Assembly (NCBI RefSeq): GCF_020184175.1
Contig: NC_065530.1
Span: 19,073,260 to 19,137,259 of the forward strand
Length of the DNA stretch: 64,000 nucleotides
Source: Aphis gossypii
Lineage: Eukaryota > Arthropoda > Insecta > Hemiptera > Aphididae
Direction: 5' to 3'
Shown piece after piece: positions 10,976-23,660 of the stretch. Both the position numbers and the translations under genes were made by a program. The notes beneath the pieces are model-generated. The model saw only the letters and a list, made by a program, of their open reading frames with translations, did no database searches and was not told where the DNA came from. The number at the start of each line of letters is the position of its first letter. The first letter of the stretch is position 1.

Positions 10976-13000
10976 GATTCATTATAAAGAGAACATCAGA
11001 TGCGCATAAATGCTTGTATGTATTTTATCAATTTTACAAACATATAACATCTCAAATATTCTTTTAATAGAACCAATTTAGTGTATTTAGTTTCAATATG
11101 TGATTGACATACAAAAACTTATTTAATATAAAATTAAAAGCAAACATTTTATATTTAGGGCATAATAGACTTATTAAGATATCTAATTTTACAGTAAGTT
11201 ATAATAATAAATAAATTAGGCACAATTTTAAAATGTTTACTTCAGATTAATATATAAATACCAATGAAAGCCTTAACGATACTCCAGATAATATTTTTAC
11301 TTTTAAGTGTCCATTTTACAATATTAGTTTAAACTTAGGTTACAGATTTTACCGGCCGAATTCGGCGATTTAACCTTAGTTTAATTAACTGTAATACGGG
11401 TACTAAGTGTGATACAGTTAATCAAATTACTCTAATATTTGTGTTATAGATTGAGAATTTCTGAATAAATGATGAATTGAACTGAGTAATTCATAATAAA
11501 TAACTGACAATATGAATAATTAACGACGATAAGCTGTTGCACAGTATATTTGATTATTATGAATTGATTGACGAGACACTACTCTGGACATAGGTTACAC
11601 ATTAACGTCAATCTATGTGACGTGATTACTACCTACCAATGTAGAAATATAATAAAATATAAATTATTGTTATTTTAATGATTATACCTATTATAATATT
11701 GTGGAAATAGTTGATCGTATGTATCAATATTGCATACCCAATTCGCCGTGTTACATTCAAAATAAGTAAATTACAAACATAATAATTAATAATATTATGG
11801 TCAACCTAAAATTTGATTATTTTTTCATAATCGTTTTTTCAAAGTTTCGAAAATATACAATAAAATTTTTTGTGCAACTTACTTATTTGATTGTAATATT
11901 TTTTAGGTTTAAAATTTGTGAAATATAATTGAAATCGTAAACTTAGATTTTTAGGATCTAAAGTGTGATTTTAATTGTAGAAGCAAACAGCATACAACAA
12001 GCCGACGCTCGGTGTTGTCGGTTCGTAGTGCAGCTTAATTTATAAATAATTTAGACTTGAGAATCTTGAATTAAAAGGCTTGAAATAGTTAAAAAATTAA
12101 TTAAGACACAAATTTATAAAAACTAAAAGGCACACACATTTAATATTATATGACTAATTGTGAACAATTTAAACATTATAACTAATATTTGTAAAATATA
12201 AATATGACCAAAGTACTAAACTAACGTACTAATTATACGTGTATTATCACGAATTAATATATTATTATATTAAGTTGGTATTTCAGATCGGTAAGTGGTT
12301 ATAGTTTTTGTTGCAGAACCACCTTTCGTAGTCAAATTGTATCACATGACTTCCATTGTCATAAATACAACATTTCTGAAGTCGGATATGACACTTAAAA
12401 TACTATAAATTTAAATTTGTTTTTTTATGTGCATTTACAATCATATTATAATTATAACTTATTGCTTATTATTATTTTATTTTTTATTTATTTAACAAGA
12501 CTTTAACAAGCCTATTATAATAATATATCTCCATAATTAATAGAGTATACTAATTTTTCTCGAGAGGAGGGGGGATTAAAAGGCTTCATCTAATGTAGTT
12601 ATTAGCCTGAGTTCCTCATTATTAGAATACATATTATTTAATAAATGATAATATGATTTTGTTCATCAGAAATGTACGGCATTTTAACAAAAAAAAAACG
12701 AAGTTTTTGATATTATACAATCTTTAGAATTTCGAAATCTGGCTACACTGTGTTACATTATAACTAAAATTAAAATTCAATGAAAACGATTATTTTTATT
12801 TTATTTCTGTTCGTTAAATAGTTAATTATGATGATGAAAAACGATAAATAATTATTTTTATGTAAGATGTAATGTACTTATGTAATTAACATTTAACCAT
12901 AGACATATAAAAATTAATATTTAAATAAATTGTTATTGAAATTAAAAAACTATCGATTATTATCCCAATAATACGACAAAGTTGATAACAAATTTTACAT
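10976..13000. other. Intergenic DNA upstream of the cyclophilin gene
   Basis: AT-rich, without coding frames or clear repeats. One short perfect palindrome, GCCGAATTCGGC, lies at about 11355-11366. The 5' end of the cyclophilin transcript probably lies in the last few hundred bases; TCAGTT at 13048-13053 is a possible initiator without a TATA box. Confidence 0.5.
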
Positions 13001-13263
13001 TTTTATCGTTGGTACATTGTGTGTTATTGTCCACATCACACGTCTTCTCAGTTGTTCACTTCCCACCATTCTTATTCAATTGTATAGTAATGTATTGTAT
13101 AGCACTATAGCGTAGTTTACTGGTTAGTGGTTAGTCCGACCAACTTAGTTGTCGTGTCTGGTCTACTCGTGTTTTTCTTACACTTCTGTCACCTGTAAAG
13201 TTATTGTTTAATTTCGGCACGTATTATATTTGCAAAAGTTGTATGATATCTACTTATAAAATC

Positions 13264-14043
13264 ATGACATTCTTAAAATGGGCTATATTACCGTTAACGG
13301 TTTTCACAATTTTTGTGGTGATGTACAGCCAAGCATTAGAAGACCCACAAAAGAAAGGACCTAAGGTCACTGACATTGTAAGTTGAATGGACACGTCAAT
13401 GATCCTACGTACGCACAGCACTTAATAACTATGAACGATTCTTTTTTAACAGGTGTGGTTTGACATTAAATTGGGTTCAAGTGAACCTCAACGTGTGGAA
13501 ATCGGAGTGTTTGGCGCGACTGTACCTAAAACTGCAAAGAATTTCATTGAACTGGCGAAAAAACCAGAAGGTGAAGGATACAAGGGCAGTAAATTCCATA
13601 GAGTTATCAAAGACTTCATGATTCAAGGAGGTGATTTTACAAAGGGTGACGGCACAGGTGGCCGTAGTATCTTCGGTGAAAAGTTTGCAGATGAAAACTT
13701 CAAACTGAAACATTATGGTGCTGGTTGGTTGTCTATGGCCAATGCTGGAAAAGATACCAATGGATCTCAGTTTTTCATTACCACTAAACAAACTTCCTGG
13801 TTGGACGGTCGCCATGTTGTGTTTGGAAAAATAATCAAAGGAATGGTTAGTATATAAATTAATAAAATGTATTTATTATACGATTTTAATATGTTAAATG
13901 ACTTTCAGAAAACAATTAGAGCAGCTGAATCAGCAGAAACTGATTCAAGAGACAAGCCGGTTGAAAATATTGTAATTGTCGATAGTGGACACATCGTCGT
14001 TCCTGAGCCATACCCAGTTAGCAAAACTGATGCTACTGAATAA
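13264..14043 (+). CDS. Peptidyl-prolyl cis-trans isomerase, cyclophilin B type (ER)
   Basis: Three coding exons, 13264-13377, 13453-13845 and 13909-14043, give 213 residues, close to the usual cyclophilin B length. It isomerises X-Pro bonds in proteins folding in the secretory pathway. Residues 1-24 (MTFLKWAILPLTVFTIFVVM...) are a hydrophobic signal peptide. The cyclophilin fold follows with catalytic and binding residues: R88 in FHRVIKDFMIQGGDF, Q96, F146 in GSQFFITT, and W154 and H159 in WLDGRHVVFG. Exon 3 encodes KTIRAAESAETDSRDKP..., as in ER cyclophilins. ATG 13264 was chosen for its better context (A at -3); an in-frame ATG at 13243 would add seven residues. The second donor is GTTAGT, slightly unusual. 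The C-terminus (TDATE) is not a KDEL signal. Confidence 0.93.
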
Positions 14044-14407
14044 TTATTCATCAATTTATTTTACTAATTTATATTTTTTTAATTCGTAATATTATTTAAA
14101 TAATATATAAATAGGCTCTCAATAGTAACGTGAACAAATATTATTAATAAGGAACTGAAAATCAATCACCTACTTACCTAATAGTTATGAATATTTGTTA
14201 TTCTATTAAATTCCATTTTTGTAAACACAACTTACAAACTATAGCGAACAATATTTAAATATTTTTTGTATCAACCTAATTCAAGTCAATGTGGTATTTT
14301 TTTTTATTTTACAAATTTTGTATGTAATATTATATTATATATGTAATAAAATGTCCATGTATCTTATATAACTATAAGTATAAAGTGAATAAAATTGTTT
14401 ATATTTC

Positions 14408-14413
14408 AATAAA
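14408..14413 (+). terminator. Poly(A) signal of the cyclophilin B gene
   Basis: AATAAA lies 365 bases after the stop; alternative AATAAA words occur near 14345 and 14388. It overlaps the expected 3' end of the convergent PTCD2 gene. Confidence 0.5.
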
Positions 14414-14431
14414 AAAAAAAAATAACTAAAC

Positions 14432-14437
14432 TTTATT
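14432..14437 (-). terminator. Poly(A) signal of PTCD2
   Basis: TTTATT on the plus strand is AATAAA on the minus strand, 83 bases beyond the PTCD2 stop. Cleavage would fall near 14415, inside the 3' end of the convergent cyclophilin transcript. Confidence 0.5.
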
Positions 14438-14519
14438 TAATTTCTTAATTATTACATACAACAGTACATTATTATTCTACAAAAAAAATAGTTTATGATT
14501 TACATAAATGCAATTCAAG

Positions 14520-17500
14520 TTAAAGTAAATCAGTAATACCCGGACGTCTAAATTCTCGTTTTTTAAATGGCCGGCCTGATTGATAGCTTGCACCTACGAC
14601 TGATTCTCGGTTGTTTGTATCTAATCTCTCAACCATTTTAATTTCTGAACATAGAAGTGAATCAAGTGTCTAGAAAATAAACAATAAAATAATAATTATT
14701 GTCAGTTATTAAATACAATATATTATTTGAGTAAGAATAATATTTTTTTATTTACAGTCTCACTAATCATATTTAACTCTTCTAGTTGGTTTAAAATTCT
14801 ATCCAGTTCCAATGATAGTTCTTTATCATCATGTTTTTCAGCAGCAGATTTCACTAAATTTATCTAAAATAAAGGAAATAACTATAAATTTATTATAATA
14901 ATATATATTTTAATTATTAAACAAACGTGTTAAAAAAAAAAAAATGATACAACAAAAGTATACTGATTATTTATTTATTTAGATTATAAAAATAAATTAT
15001 TTTATGAAAACATCTTATAAAACTACCGGCCTCATCATTTATCAAAATTGCTACACTATTTAAGTATTTTTTAAGGATAATTTAAAAATCATTAATCAAT
15101 AAACATAGAATTGAAATCAATTTAAAACTGTAAATATTTAATTAGAAACCAGTGGAAAAAATTAATACAATAAAACATTATAATTTTATTTAATTACCAT
15201 GTTATATAATCAATTGTTATCGTATTATTGTTTATCCTACTTTATATGTTCATCCACCTAATTGTACAAAAGGTTCAACCCATATATATAAAATAGTAAA
15301 TAACAATTTTATTTCATAGCTGCAATATAGGAACTTTTTAAATGCATTTAGTTATAAATTAAATTAAAAGTAGTTCAGTTCAAGTTTCTTTTATTTACAT
15401 CAATTTAGAAATTAGATTTATCTCAATTGAAAATTTTATTTTTATGATAATAGGTCTATAAATAAGGTCAATTCAATAAAGTAAATTTAAATAATTTTAC
15501 TACCTAATCAGTAATATTATTTGACCTAAATCACATTCAAAACTATACAATTGACTCATAATAAACGACTTAAATATTTAGAATATTATATAAATCCTTA
15601 ACTTTTAGCTGTTAATTAAATCAATTATTCACTATATTGAGCTTAATGGTAAACATGACATAGGTTTTTGTAGATAGAAAAGAATAACTTTTATGTATAA
15701 CGAGTAATAGGTTAACTTTGGCAATTTACCATAAAGACAAAAATATACTTTTATTTAAATTTTATATTTATTTTTAAACATACCTAACACAACAAATATA
15801 TTTTTTATTTTTTAATGTATCTTCATTAAAATTTTATGATTTTTTTCTATAAATGTAATCAGTTAAATTGTATAGATTAATTTTACAACCTACTAAAACT
15901 AAAGTAAGCATTACTTATTTTTAAGTAATTTATTTATTTTAATTATAAGTTAATTTAGTAACTATCATTTGTGCATTATCTAATAAACAAATATACTAAT
16001 AATGTTGTTATAAATATATTTGTATTATAAGTTCATTCATAAATGATAGTTATTAAATTAACTTATAATTAAAATAAATTAATTACTTAATGATAAGTAA
16101 TACTTATTTCATTTTTTTATTTTTATAATATTCTAACTCAAATCTTAGTAATATCTTCAGTATACTTATTTCCTTTGACCAGTCATTCTTTGTGCTTAAC
16201 GTTACTCCCAAACATTTAAAATTGCTAACTTTTTCATAGTTTTAATCTTCCAACTGATCGGAGTCCTCCTAACTCTCTACAATTCTCCACATGAAGGACA
16301 ATGCAATTTAGTAACATTCTCTAGAGAAAACCTTGTACAAACAGTTAAAAAACGATATCCCTCTATAATTATCATATTTTGTCTTGTTTCCTTTTTTATG
16401 TAATGGTATGATGATTGCATCATTTCAGCTATCTAGTGTTCATTCTTCAACCTACATTAGCTGACACAGTCAGTAGATTACTACATGCAGTTCTTCACCT
16501 CCATATTTTGAGTTCTGTCTGGATATTAACGCTACCCAGAACTTTCCAATTTTCACTTCTTTTAAACTAACATCCTCTATGTGTGGCTTTGCTCTTTTAT
16601 TTTCGGTATGCACTATTGGCTGAGCTGGCATCCTACTATTAAGTTATTTTAAAAGACAAATTTATGATTTTGAAAAAAAATGTTAAGTTATAACGCTATA
16701 TCCCAATTGTAATTAATTTAAAAAATATATTTTATTTCATAATTAGAAAAATACCTTTTAAAAATGTTAGTATATAATCATTTAATATTAATAAAGCAAA
16801 TAAAAGTAATTATTGATCAAAAATGGTAGTTATACTTACTACATCTCTACAATAAGTCTGTTTTATAATAGGACCGCCAGACATTGGTTGGTCTACTGAC
16901 AATACACTTCTAAGAAGAGGTAAAGCATCAAAAATTCGGCCCAAATCACATAATGCTACCACCTTTATGTTACGGAGTGTCACATATGATTGATTTCTCA
17001 CTGATGTTATTACCTCAAGGGCAATATGAGGACTATTCTGATTGATTGCATTAGCAGCAAAAAAGGTTATTGTTTTTCTAATTGGACTATGGCCAGCTTC
17101 TTGTTGGTCACTCCACAATTTACAAGCATACTCAAAACTTTCAGTTGTATTCTAAAATGTATCATTAAAAATCATTAGCAATCTGTTTTTTATAATAATT
17201 TTAATCATTATTATGAACTTAAAAGTATATGTATTTATATATAAACCATAGTCGTAAAAATAAAATCACTATAAGTTATTAAAATATTACACAATATTAT
17301 AAACAATTAACGTAAGTAAATATAATCATAAGGTAGGTAATAGGTAGGTATATTTATTTTAAAATGAAATATTCATACAAGGTGTGATTTACTATGGGAC
17401 ATAATCAATTAGCATAAGCATGCACAAGGGAGGACAAAGGAAGCAGTAGCTTCAATATTTAATATTTTCAATAGTATGCATTATTTAAACAAAATATTAA

Positions 17501-19403
17501 AATAATATCATATTATATTGTATAAAATTATATACTTTCTAATAATAAGACAGCTTTAGAATTTATTCTGTGAAAATAATAATTTCACAAAAGAGTAAAA
17601 TATATATAATAACTGCAAACTACTCAAACCTGATAATACAATCTAAATGTCAGAAAATTGTTATTATTATGTATATTATTTTAAAAAATTACACATTAAA
17701 AACTGTTGTAAATGTTTATGTTTAAACATATATTATATATAATAGATTTTTGGAAATGAATTATTAGCTAAGATAATTTTTACCAATTAAAAAGTACACA
17801 GTACAAAATATGATTCACAAATTAATGAATACTAAAATATAAGCACATACGACATATTAAAATAAAAATCTTACCAATTTATAACATGCAGCAAAAACTA
17901 ACATCATTACACCTTTAGGAAACTTGGCTATTTGTAATTGTCTCTCTTGAATAGATTTATATACAGTTAATATTTCATCAAACTTTCCATTTATAAATAA
18001 TAAATCCATGAGTATTTGATAAGAACTTAAATGATTGAAAAATCCATCCATTTCTGGGTCATTAAACAACTAAAAAATTATAATAATATTGTTATAAGAT
18101 ATTTTTGTTTTATAACAATCAAATTTTATCTTTACTTTTAATGCAATATCAGGTTTATTCAGATGATAATACATTCGCATAACAACAGGACCAAAAGTAA
18201 AATTTCCAAATCTTAATCCTTGGTTTTGCTTATTATATCTATAATTATTAAAAGTTTAGTTAGGATTTGAAATATATAAATTTCAAACAAATTACGGTAC
18301 CTACTACCTAATAATAATAATACTTACTTCTTCATCATTTTTTCAACTAATGTTAAATCCGTTTCATTATCACCTGCCATGTGTACAATTTGTTTTAAAT
18401 CTTCAGTAAAAATTAAACTATTAGATTCAGGGTCTGCAAAAGAATTCATGCGCTCTCGAAATAACTGTTTATCTGGTTCAGAAAACTGATTTTGAATTTT
18501 CTCTCTGAAGAACTCATATTTATCCAATCCTATAGCTGCACGCTCATACAAACTACGTTTACCTAAAAGAAACATGGTAAATAAAATAAAAACTTAGTAG
18601 TAAGAAAAATTACACTAAATTCTATTTTATTAAACAGTACCTAATTAAAGATATGCCTAAGATAATATGTTTCAAAATGTGGAATTATATTGTTCAAAGA
18701 ATCAATCAATATAATTAAATTGTATGAAGTATTTAAATTAAGACTATCTCAAACTGCTTTTATACAACTTATATTTTTAAAATCAAATCAAGGTAGACTT
18801 TGACAAAAGCACAAATAAAAAAGTTTTGTAAACTACAAATATGTTCTTTGTATGTTTAATAAAAAAATGTATAACTGGCAATAATTGATTTAAATTAAGT
18901 TTATATACCTACTGTAATAGTCAAGTCTAGGTCACTATATGGTTATAAACTCTGAGTATTAATATAAAACTAAAATAATTTTAGTATAACAGAGAAAAAC
19001 CATTAAGCACTTTGTAAAATTGAAAATATAATATATAATGTGAAAAATAATATATTAAAGCAGGTATGTAAATACAAATTATTCTGTTTAAAAATGTAAA
19101 TCAGTGATTTCTTATAATTATAAAACCTGTACTATTAAAATGTTATCAAATTATTAATTGGTACCAAATAAAATAAAATACTTTATGCTTTAATTATTAA
19201 ATATTGATCGTACTATATTTTATAAAAAATTGTCAATATTATCAGAGAATATGACAAATTAATTACTACAATACAACAATATACAGCTAGCATGTTACGA
19301 AACGAACACAAATATATTTTATGAACTTACATAAAACATTTTGCAGAACTTTTGTAGGATATAATCTTTGCCTGCACAAATTGATCAGTGACTTCGAAAA
19401 CAT
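14520..19403 (-). CDS. PTCD2: Pentatricopeptide repeat-containing protein 2, mitochondrial
   Basis: Seven exons on the minus strand join in frame: 19403-19331, 18562-18328, 18238-18136, 18069-17875, 17151-16840, 14863-14756 and 14669-14520. All have GT-AG ends, and the product is 391 residues (human PTCD2, from memory, is 388). PTCD2 is a mitochondrial RNA-processing factor. The N-terminus MFSKSLINLCRQRLYPTKVL is basic and free of acids, fitting a mitochondrial presequence. Family landmarks are LIFTEDLKQIVHMA (exon 2), LRFGNFTFGPVVMRMYYHL (exon 3), GFFNHLSSYQILMDLLFING (exon 4) and the tail TLDSLLC...RPFKKREFRRPGITDLL. PPR-like helical repeats cover about residues 100-300. Intron 5 (14864-16839) is large because it holds a hairpin MITE and an RT relic. 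No break is seen. Confidence 0.9.
15901..16114. mobile_element. Fold-back (hairpin) MITE in PTCD2 intron 5
   Basis: Arms 15901-15970 and 16041-16114 are imperfect reverse complements of ~70 bp (for example 'taattataagttaattta' against its complement). They flank a ~70-base AT-rich loop. There is no coding capacity. A clear target duplication was not found. Confidence 0.65.
16140..16640 (-). pseudogene. Decayed LINE reverse transcriptase fragment
   Basis: Minus-strand translation with frame jumps gives LHKKGNKTKYDNYRGISFFN (about 16345-16405) and, further on, FKCLGVTLSTKNDWSKEI (about 16168-16225). These are block-2-like and C-terminal signatures of non-LTR reverse transcriptases. Stops and frameshifts are numerous and the catalytic core is lost. 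It lies in intron 5 of PTCD2, in the same orientation as the gene, and is a different lineage from the palindromic element's RT. Confidence 0.7.
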
Positions 19404-20199
19404 TATAAGTTTTTAACGACAATTTTACAGTTCTAGGACGAAAAAATATCTAGTTAAATTCGTCAATTATTAATCAAATTCAAAAAAAAATATTTTTCAA
19501 GTAATTCGAATAGGAATCGAGAAAAAGAATACAAAATAGAAATAAAAGTATTGATTAATAAGTATATTACTATATAGTACTATTTGTTAATTTGTTATAA
19601 TATTAAAAATTTAAAAATTAATAATTGATTATTAAAATAATAGATAGAAAACTAACTTCAATGCCTTCAACTTAATATTATAACTTATAAGTTATAAGCC
19701 GCATTGGTTTGGGCCTTTTGACTTTTGAGGTTAGGTCTGAATATCTGAATTTATTTTATATCTCTTCAGTATTCTCTGTTATCGGCGTTATCGCTAAACC
19801 TAAACCACAGCCGGGCGCCGTTGCCGTAAGCCCATCATGGCATCATGTCTGATGTCCCATAAAAATAAGAAATTACCCGCCTGCTCAGTGCTCAGTGCTC
19901 ACCAAAAACCACTTACAAAGTGTTATTCGTTTATAATTTATAATATATTCGATAATCGATATGGATGCTGAGTATATTATAGAAAAGATGTACTGCTTAA
20001 ATTTAAGATTTAAGTACCTATCCTTATGACTTAATTATGCTATTTATTTATAGCTTAGCTTAATCTTAACTATCTATTGACAACTCAAGATATTAGATAA
20101 GAAAGTTTTTAATTTAGATAGTAAGTCAAAAAAAGTCCACTGTGTTGAATGAAAGATCTAATACCAAGAAAGTGAGATTACCAAAAAATCGTAACGAAA
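19404..20199. other. Upstream region of PTCD2
   Basis: Contains the likely PTCD2 promoter. A GC-richer block with 'cagccgggcgccgttgccg' lies near 19808. No TATA box or coding frame is evident. Confidence 0.4.
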
Positions 20200-20207
20200 C
20201 TTTTATA

Positions 20208-20438
20208 CATAGGTGCCGACTGCTTGGGTGCTCGGAGGCCGCAGCCCCCACTGAAAAAAAATAGATTTGAGTTTAATTTAAGAAGAGACAGTTAAAATTA
20301 CAGACATAAGTAGTCCACTTTCTGTGTCTCTACTCTTTAACCACATATACCTATTTAAATTATTTTGAAGGGCAAAAGTTATGGATAATAATTGGTAAAT
20401 TTGGCCCCCATTGGCATTTACAAAACCTGGCGCCTATG
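20208..20438. mobile_element. hAT-like MITE with 8-bp target duplication
   Basis: Terminal inverted repeats CATAGGTGCC and GGCGCCTATG bound a 231-bp non-coding element. The flanks carry the exact 8-bp direct repeat cttttata (20200-20207 and 20439-20446), the hAT hallmark. The subterminal 'ggccgcagcccccactg' and 'ggcccccattggc' are also partly inverted. Confidence 0.8.
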
Positions 20439-20452
20439 CTTTTATACTTCAT

Positions 20453-20501
20453 AGCACGATTAAAGATATTAATATAGGTAATTAATATCTTTAATCGTGC
20501 T
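20453..20501. repeat. Perfect 21-bp hairpin
   Basis: AGCACGATTAAAGATATTAAT (20453-20473) is followed after a 7-base loop (ataggta) by its exact reverse complement (20481-20501). It sits between two MITEs. It could be a minimal fold-back insertion or the tip of an older palindrome. Confidence 0.85.
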
Positions 20502-20507
20502 TTATAG

Positions 20508-20780
20508 TAGTTCTCAACCGAGGTAACATAAAAAATCAACGAAAAAAGGAAAGAAAATTAAAAATAAATAAATTTTTTCGAAAAAAATCATATTATTATA
20601 ATCATATTAATATCAACGTTTTTTTCTATTAACTATAATTTTTTTTTTTAATAATTGAATATTTTCTTAATATAAACCTAAGAATTAAGATTGTTTATTA
20701 TTTTGATATTAGGGTGACGCAGTGTTTGTTTCTATTGGTTAAAGATGACATTAATCAAAAAAGGTTGAGAACCACAACCT
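20508..20780. mobile_element. Second hAT-like MITE
   Basis: Left end TAGTTCTCAACC and right end GGTTGAGAACCACAACCT form the 'GTTCTCAACC' type of hAT terminal inverted repeat. Both sides carry gctttatag (20499-20507 and 20781-20789), a target duplication of 8-9 bp. The interior is AT-rich and non-coding. Confidence 0.7.
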
Positions 20781-21438
20781 GCTTTATAGCCTTAATTTTT
20801 ATTTACATTTTTAAGCAGTTAGCATATACCAACAGGCAACAATTCACAAGCCACACTAATACATCTAAGCCGGATCTAGCACATACAATCATTAGCTCGT
20901 ATGAAATTATGCATTTTAAATTTTAATTGTTTATTGATTTTTAATATATTTGATGAGACCCATTGATAAATCCGTAATTGTAATTTCACCGTTAAAAATT
21001 TTAATTACCTAACTAATTCCTGTTGTATGTATTTATGCACAATTCATTAAATTTGCTACGTAAACGACAAAATGACGTTCTTAGTAGGTAATTTAGTTTC
21101 TTACACGAACTACCTACTCTATCAAAATTCAAAATAATATAGCATTGGTTAAATCTTATAATTACTTGTCAGAAACTCCCCTACGTCAGTTAAAAAGACG
21201 CTGATGCAGAGATTAATTAAATCCCCAACCATAATATCTCACGAGGATTCTGTCACTGGACAGCCTCCTTCAGTCCTTGAGTCCTTCTTCATAATATATT
21301 ATCGAGTAAATATTACCCACATCATATTATAAAAATATATTATATCCTATTTGCTTATTTTGTTAGGTAACTAGGTAAGTATAGATTATAATATAATATT
21401 TGTATACATTTATACATTCTTTATAAAACAATCTTATG

Positions 21439-21603
21439 CAGTGGCATTTTTATGGAGGGGGCCAAAGGGGCCTGCCCCCCATGGCCAAATAATAATATAT
21501 TTTAAAATACCATTATATTAATATAAGTGTTTTTATAACAATATGTTCTAATGTAAAAAAATATTGGGCCCTCCCCAAAAAATAAAATCCTAGATCACCA
21601 CTG
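21439..21603. mobile_element. Short hAT-like MITE
   Basis: CAGTGGCATTTTTATGG at the left and CTAGATCACCACTG at the right are hAT-type ends (CAGTGG...CCACTG). Flanking octamers atcttatg and atcttata match at seven of eight positions. The interior has inverse 'ggggccaaaggggcc' and 'gggccctcccc' patches. It is 165 bp and non-coding. Confidence 0.7.
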
Positions 21604-21611
21604 ATCTTATA

Positions 21612-22859
21612 AGTTAAAATTAATAATTACACTAATAAACAACTAATAAATAAATAAACCGTAGAAAATGAATACTGAATAATAAAATAGGTACTTAATA
21701 TTGATTTAAAAATTAAAACTTCAAACAATAAGTTATGAAAAAATAGATTAATACAAAAACAAAACATGTTTTTAAATATTATATAATAGGTATGTTTACT
21801 CGAGATATTCACAGGAAAAAACTAGTTTGGTTTTAACCTTAAAAATAAGCTAATTTAATAAGAAATTAATAGTAAATTCAATAGTCTAAATCAATCTATA
21901 ATTGGAGCACCAACCATGGTTTATCTCTTAGAGACTAAGATCATATATTAGATGTATAGTTCTCGTTCAGTTCATCACATCTGCAATCATAAACTATCAA
22001 TAGTATCAACATTGTTATATAATATGATCGAAAGTTTGTCCTCTCTCAAACATAATTTTCCACACAATTTAAGGGTCTTAAGATATAAAAATGTCATGTT
22101 TAAACACAAACATACATGAGAATAGCGAAGGGGAGCACATGTCCACCCCTGTGCCACAAATTGAATTAAAATAATTTTTATTATATAATTATTATTGGCA
22201 TTTTTATAATCTTGTTTTAATTTGATTGAAATCCTAGCTATGCCCATACAAACATACATATTATTATTATATATAAATCTTGTTTACCCCGTATTTCATT
22301 TGCTATCAAGTAAATTTAATATTTATAAATTATAATTCATTGAAGGAGAAAACCTTTTTTATTTACTTTTTATACAATAACACCATTTCTACAGATAAAC
22401 TTATCTATTATCTATAGGTACCTCGAATTTCAGTCTATAATTTTTGCTGTATAAATTTATATGATCCAGTTATGAACTGTAATCAATAAAAAAGAAATGT
22501 AGTAATAAAAATAACATCGGAAGTGTAGTACCTAATTATCAGTAAATAATAATCATTCAACTCACATAAAAAATCTAAATTTTTTTCATGAAGTGAAGGT
22601 TCTTTGTTCTTCTAGTTATTTAAACTGAACTGTAAAACTTCAGTATAAGATTTTATCTACATATGTAAATTATTAATTAATATATAATTAAAAAGTTTGT
22701 CACATAATATTGTTAATTACAACAAGAATGATACATTTTGTCTTAAAGAAAAGTGAAGATTGTATTTATATTTTATTAAGGTTCAGTAATTATTATTTAT
22801 AGGTGTAATTTTCTGATATAAACACATTTATATAAAACAAAACAAAGGTTCTATTTAAA
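21612..22859. other. AT-rich intergenic DNA
   Basis: No supported gene. Open frames at 21627-21812 and 21987-22259 are AT-driven and show no motif or splice context. Confidence 0.5.
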
Positions 22860-23660
22860 CAAATTTTGTATTTTTATAAACTATATCTCTTTTCTATACA
22901 GCGTATAAAATAAAGAGACAAGGCCTAAAAATAAAAATTATACAATAATTTTCTAAACAATAATTTGCCTTAATATAAGGTCAGTCTACATTACACATGT
23001 ATACTTACAAATTAATTTACATCACAATATTATAAATGGCAAAAGAGATCAATAATTATTGCTCATACATTTTTTAAGCAACTATCTATAATCAGTACAA
23101 ATATTAACAGTATGTCAAATAATTTAATTGCTTGTTTAACGAGCTATGCAATATCATAATATAATTTTTTCATCCTTCTTTTGGCCTATTAAATATGTTA
23201 CAATTATAAGTTATTAATATGCACATATCAAAATTAGCAAACTTAGACACAATCAAACAATATCACAAACTGTTATATAAGATCCCTTTCTTGTTGTTTT
23301 ATATAATCACAGATATTTTTTGTCACTTCAAAAATATCAAAATATTCAAAAAAATCAATATTTGAATATTTCATTAGAAATACATTACATTTTTAAAGAA
23401 AAAAAAGTAACAATAATAATTAATAATAGTAATAATAAAACAGTTGTATGACAAAACAAAAATGTTAGATTAAGATATGCAAGTTAGTTAAAACATTTTA
23501 AAATAAAAAAACTGAGAAATTTTAGATGTGGTAGTATTTAAACTAAATTTAACATTGTTACGAAAAAAATTAATGTTTGGACTGGTATTATTAAATGATA
23601 ATAAAATAATTATATCAAAAATTGTTGACATAGCACAATTTTATAGTTTTATACACGGTA
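22860..23660 (-). other. Probable 3'UTR of the MAP3K gene
   Basis: The non-coding AT-rich sequence after the MAP3K stop has several minus-strand AATAAA words. The exact transcript end cannot be read. Confidence 0.35.

Noticed and set aside
11990..12040. tRNA-like GC-richer patch ('ggttcgtagtgcag')
   Set aside because: No cloverleaf could be drawn: no acceptor stem or T-loop GTTCRANNC in place.
13477..13815. Minus-strand 112-codon frame opposite the cyclophilin exon
   Set aside because: It is an antisense shadow of a strongly conserved plus-strand exon.
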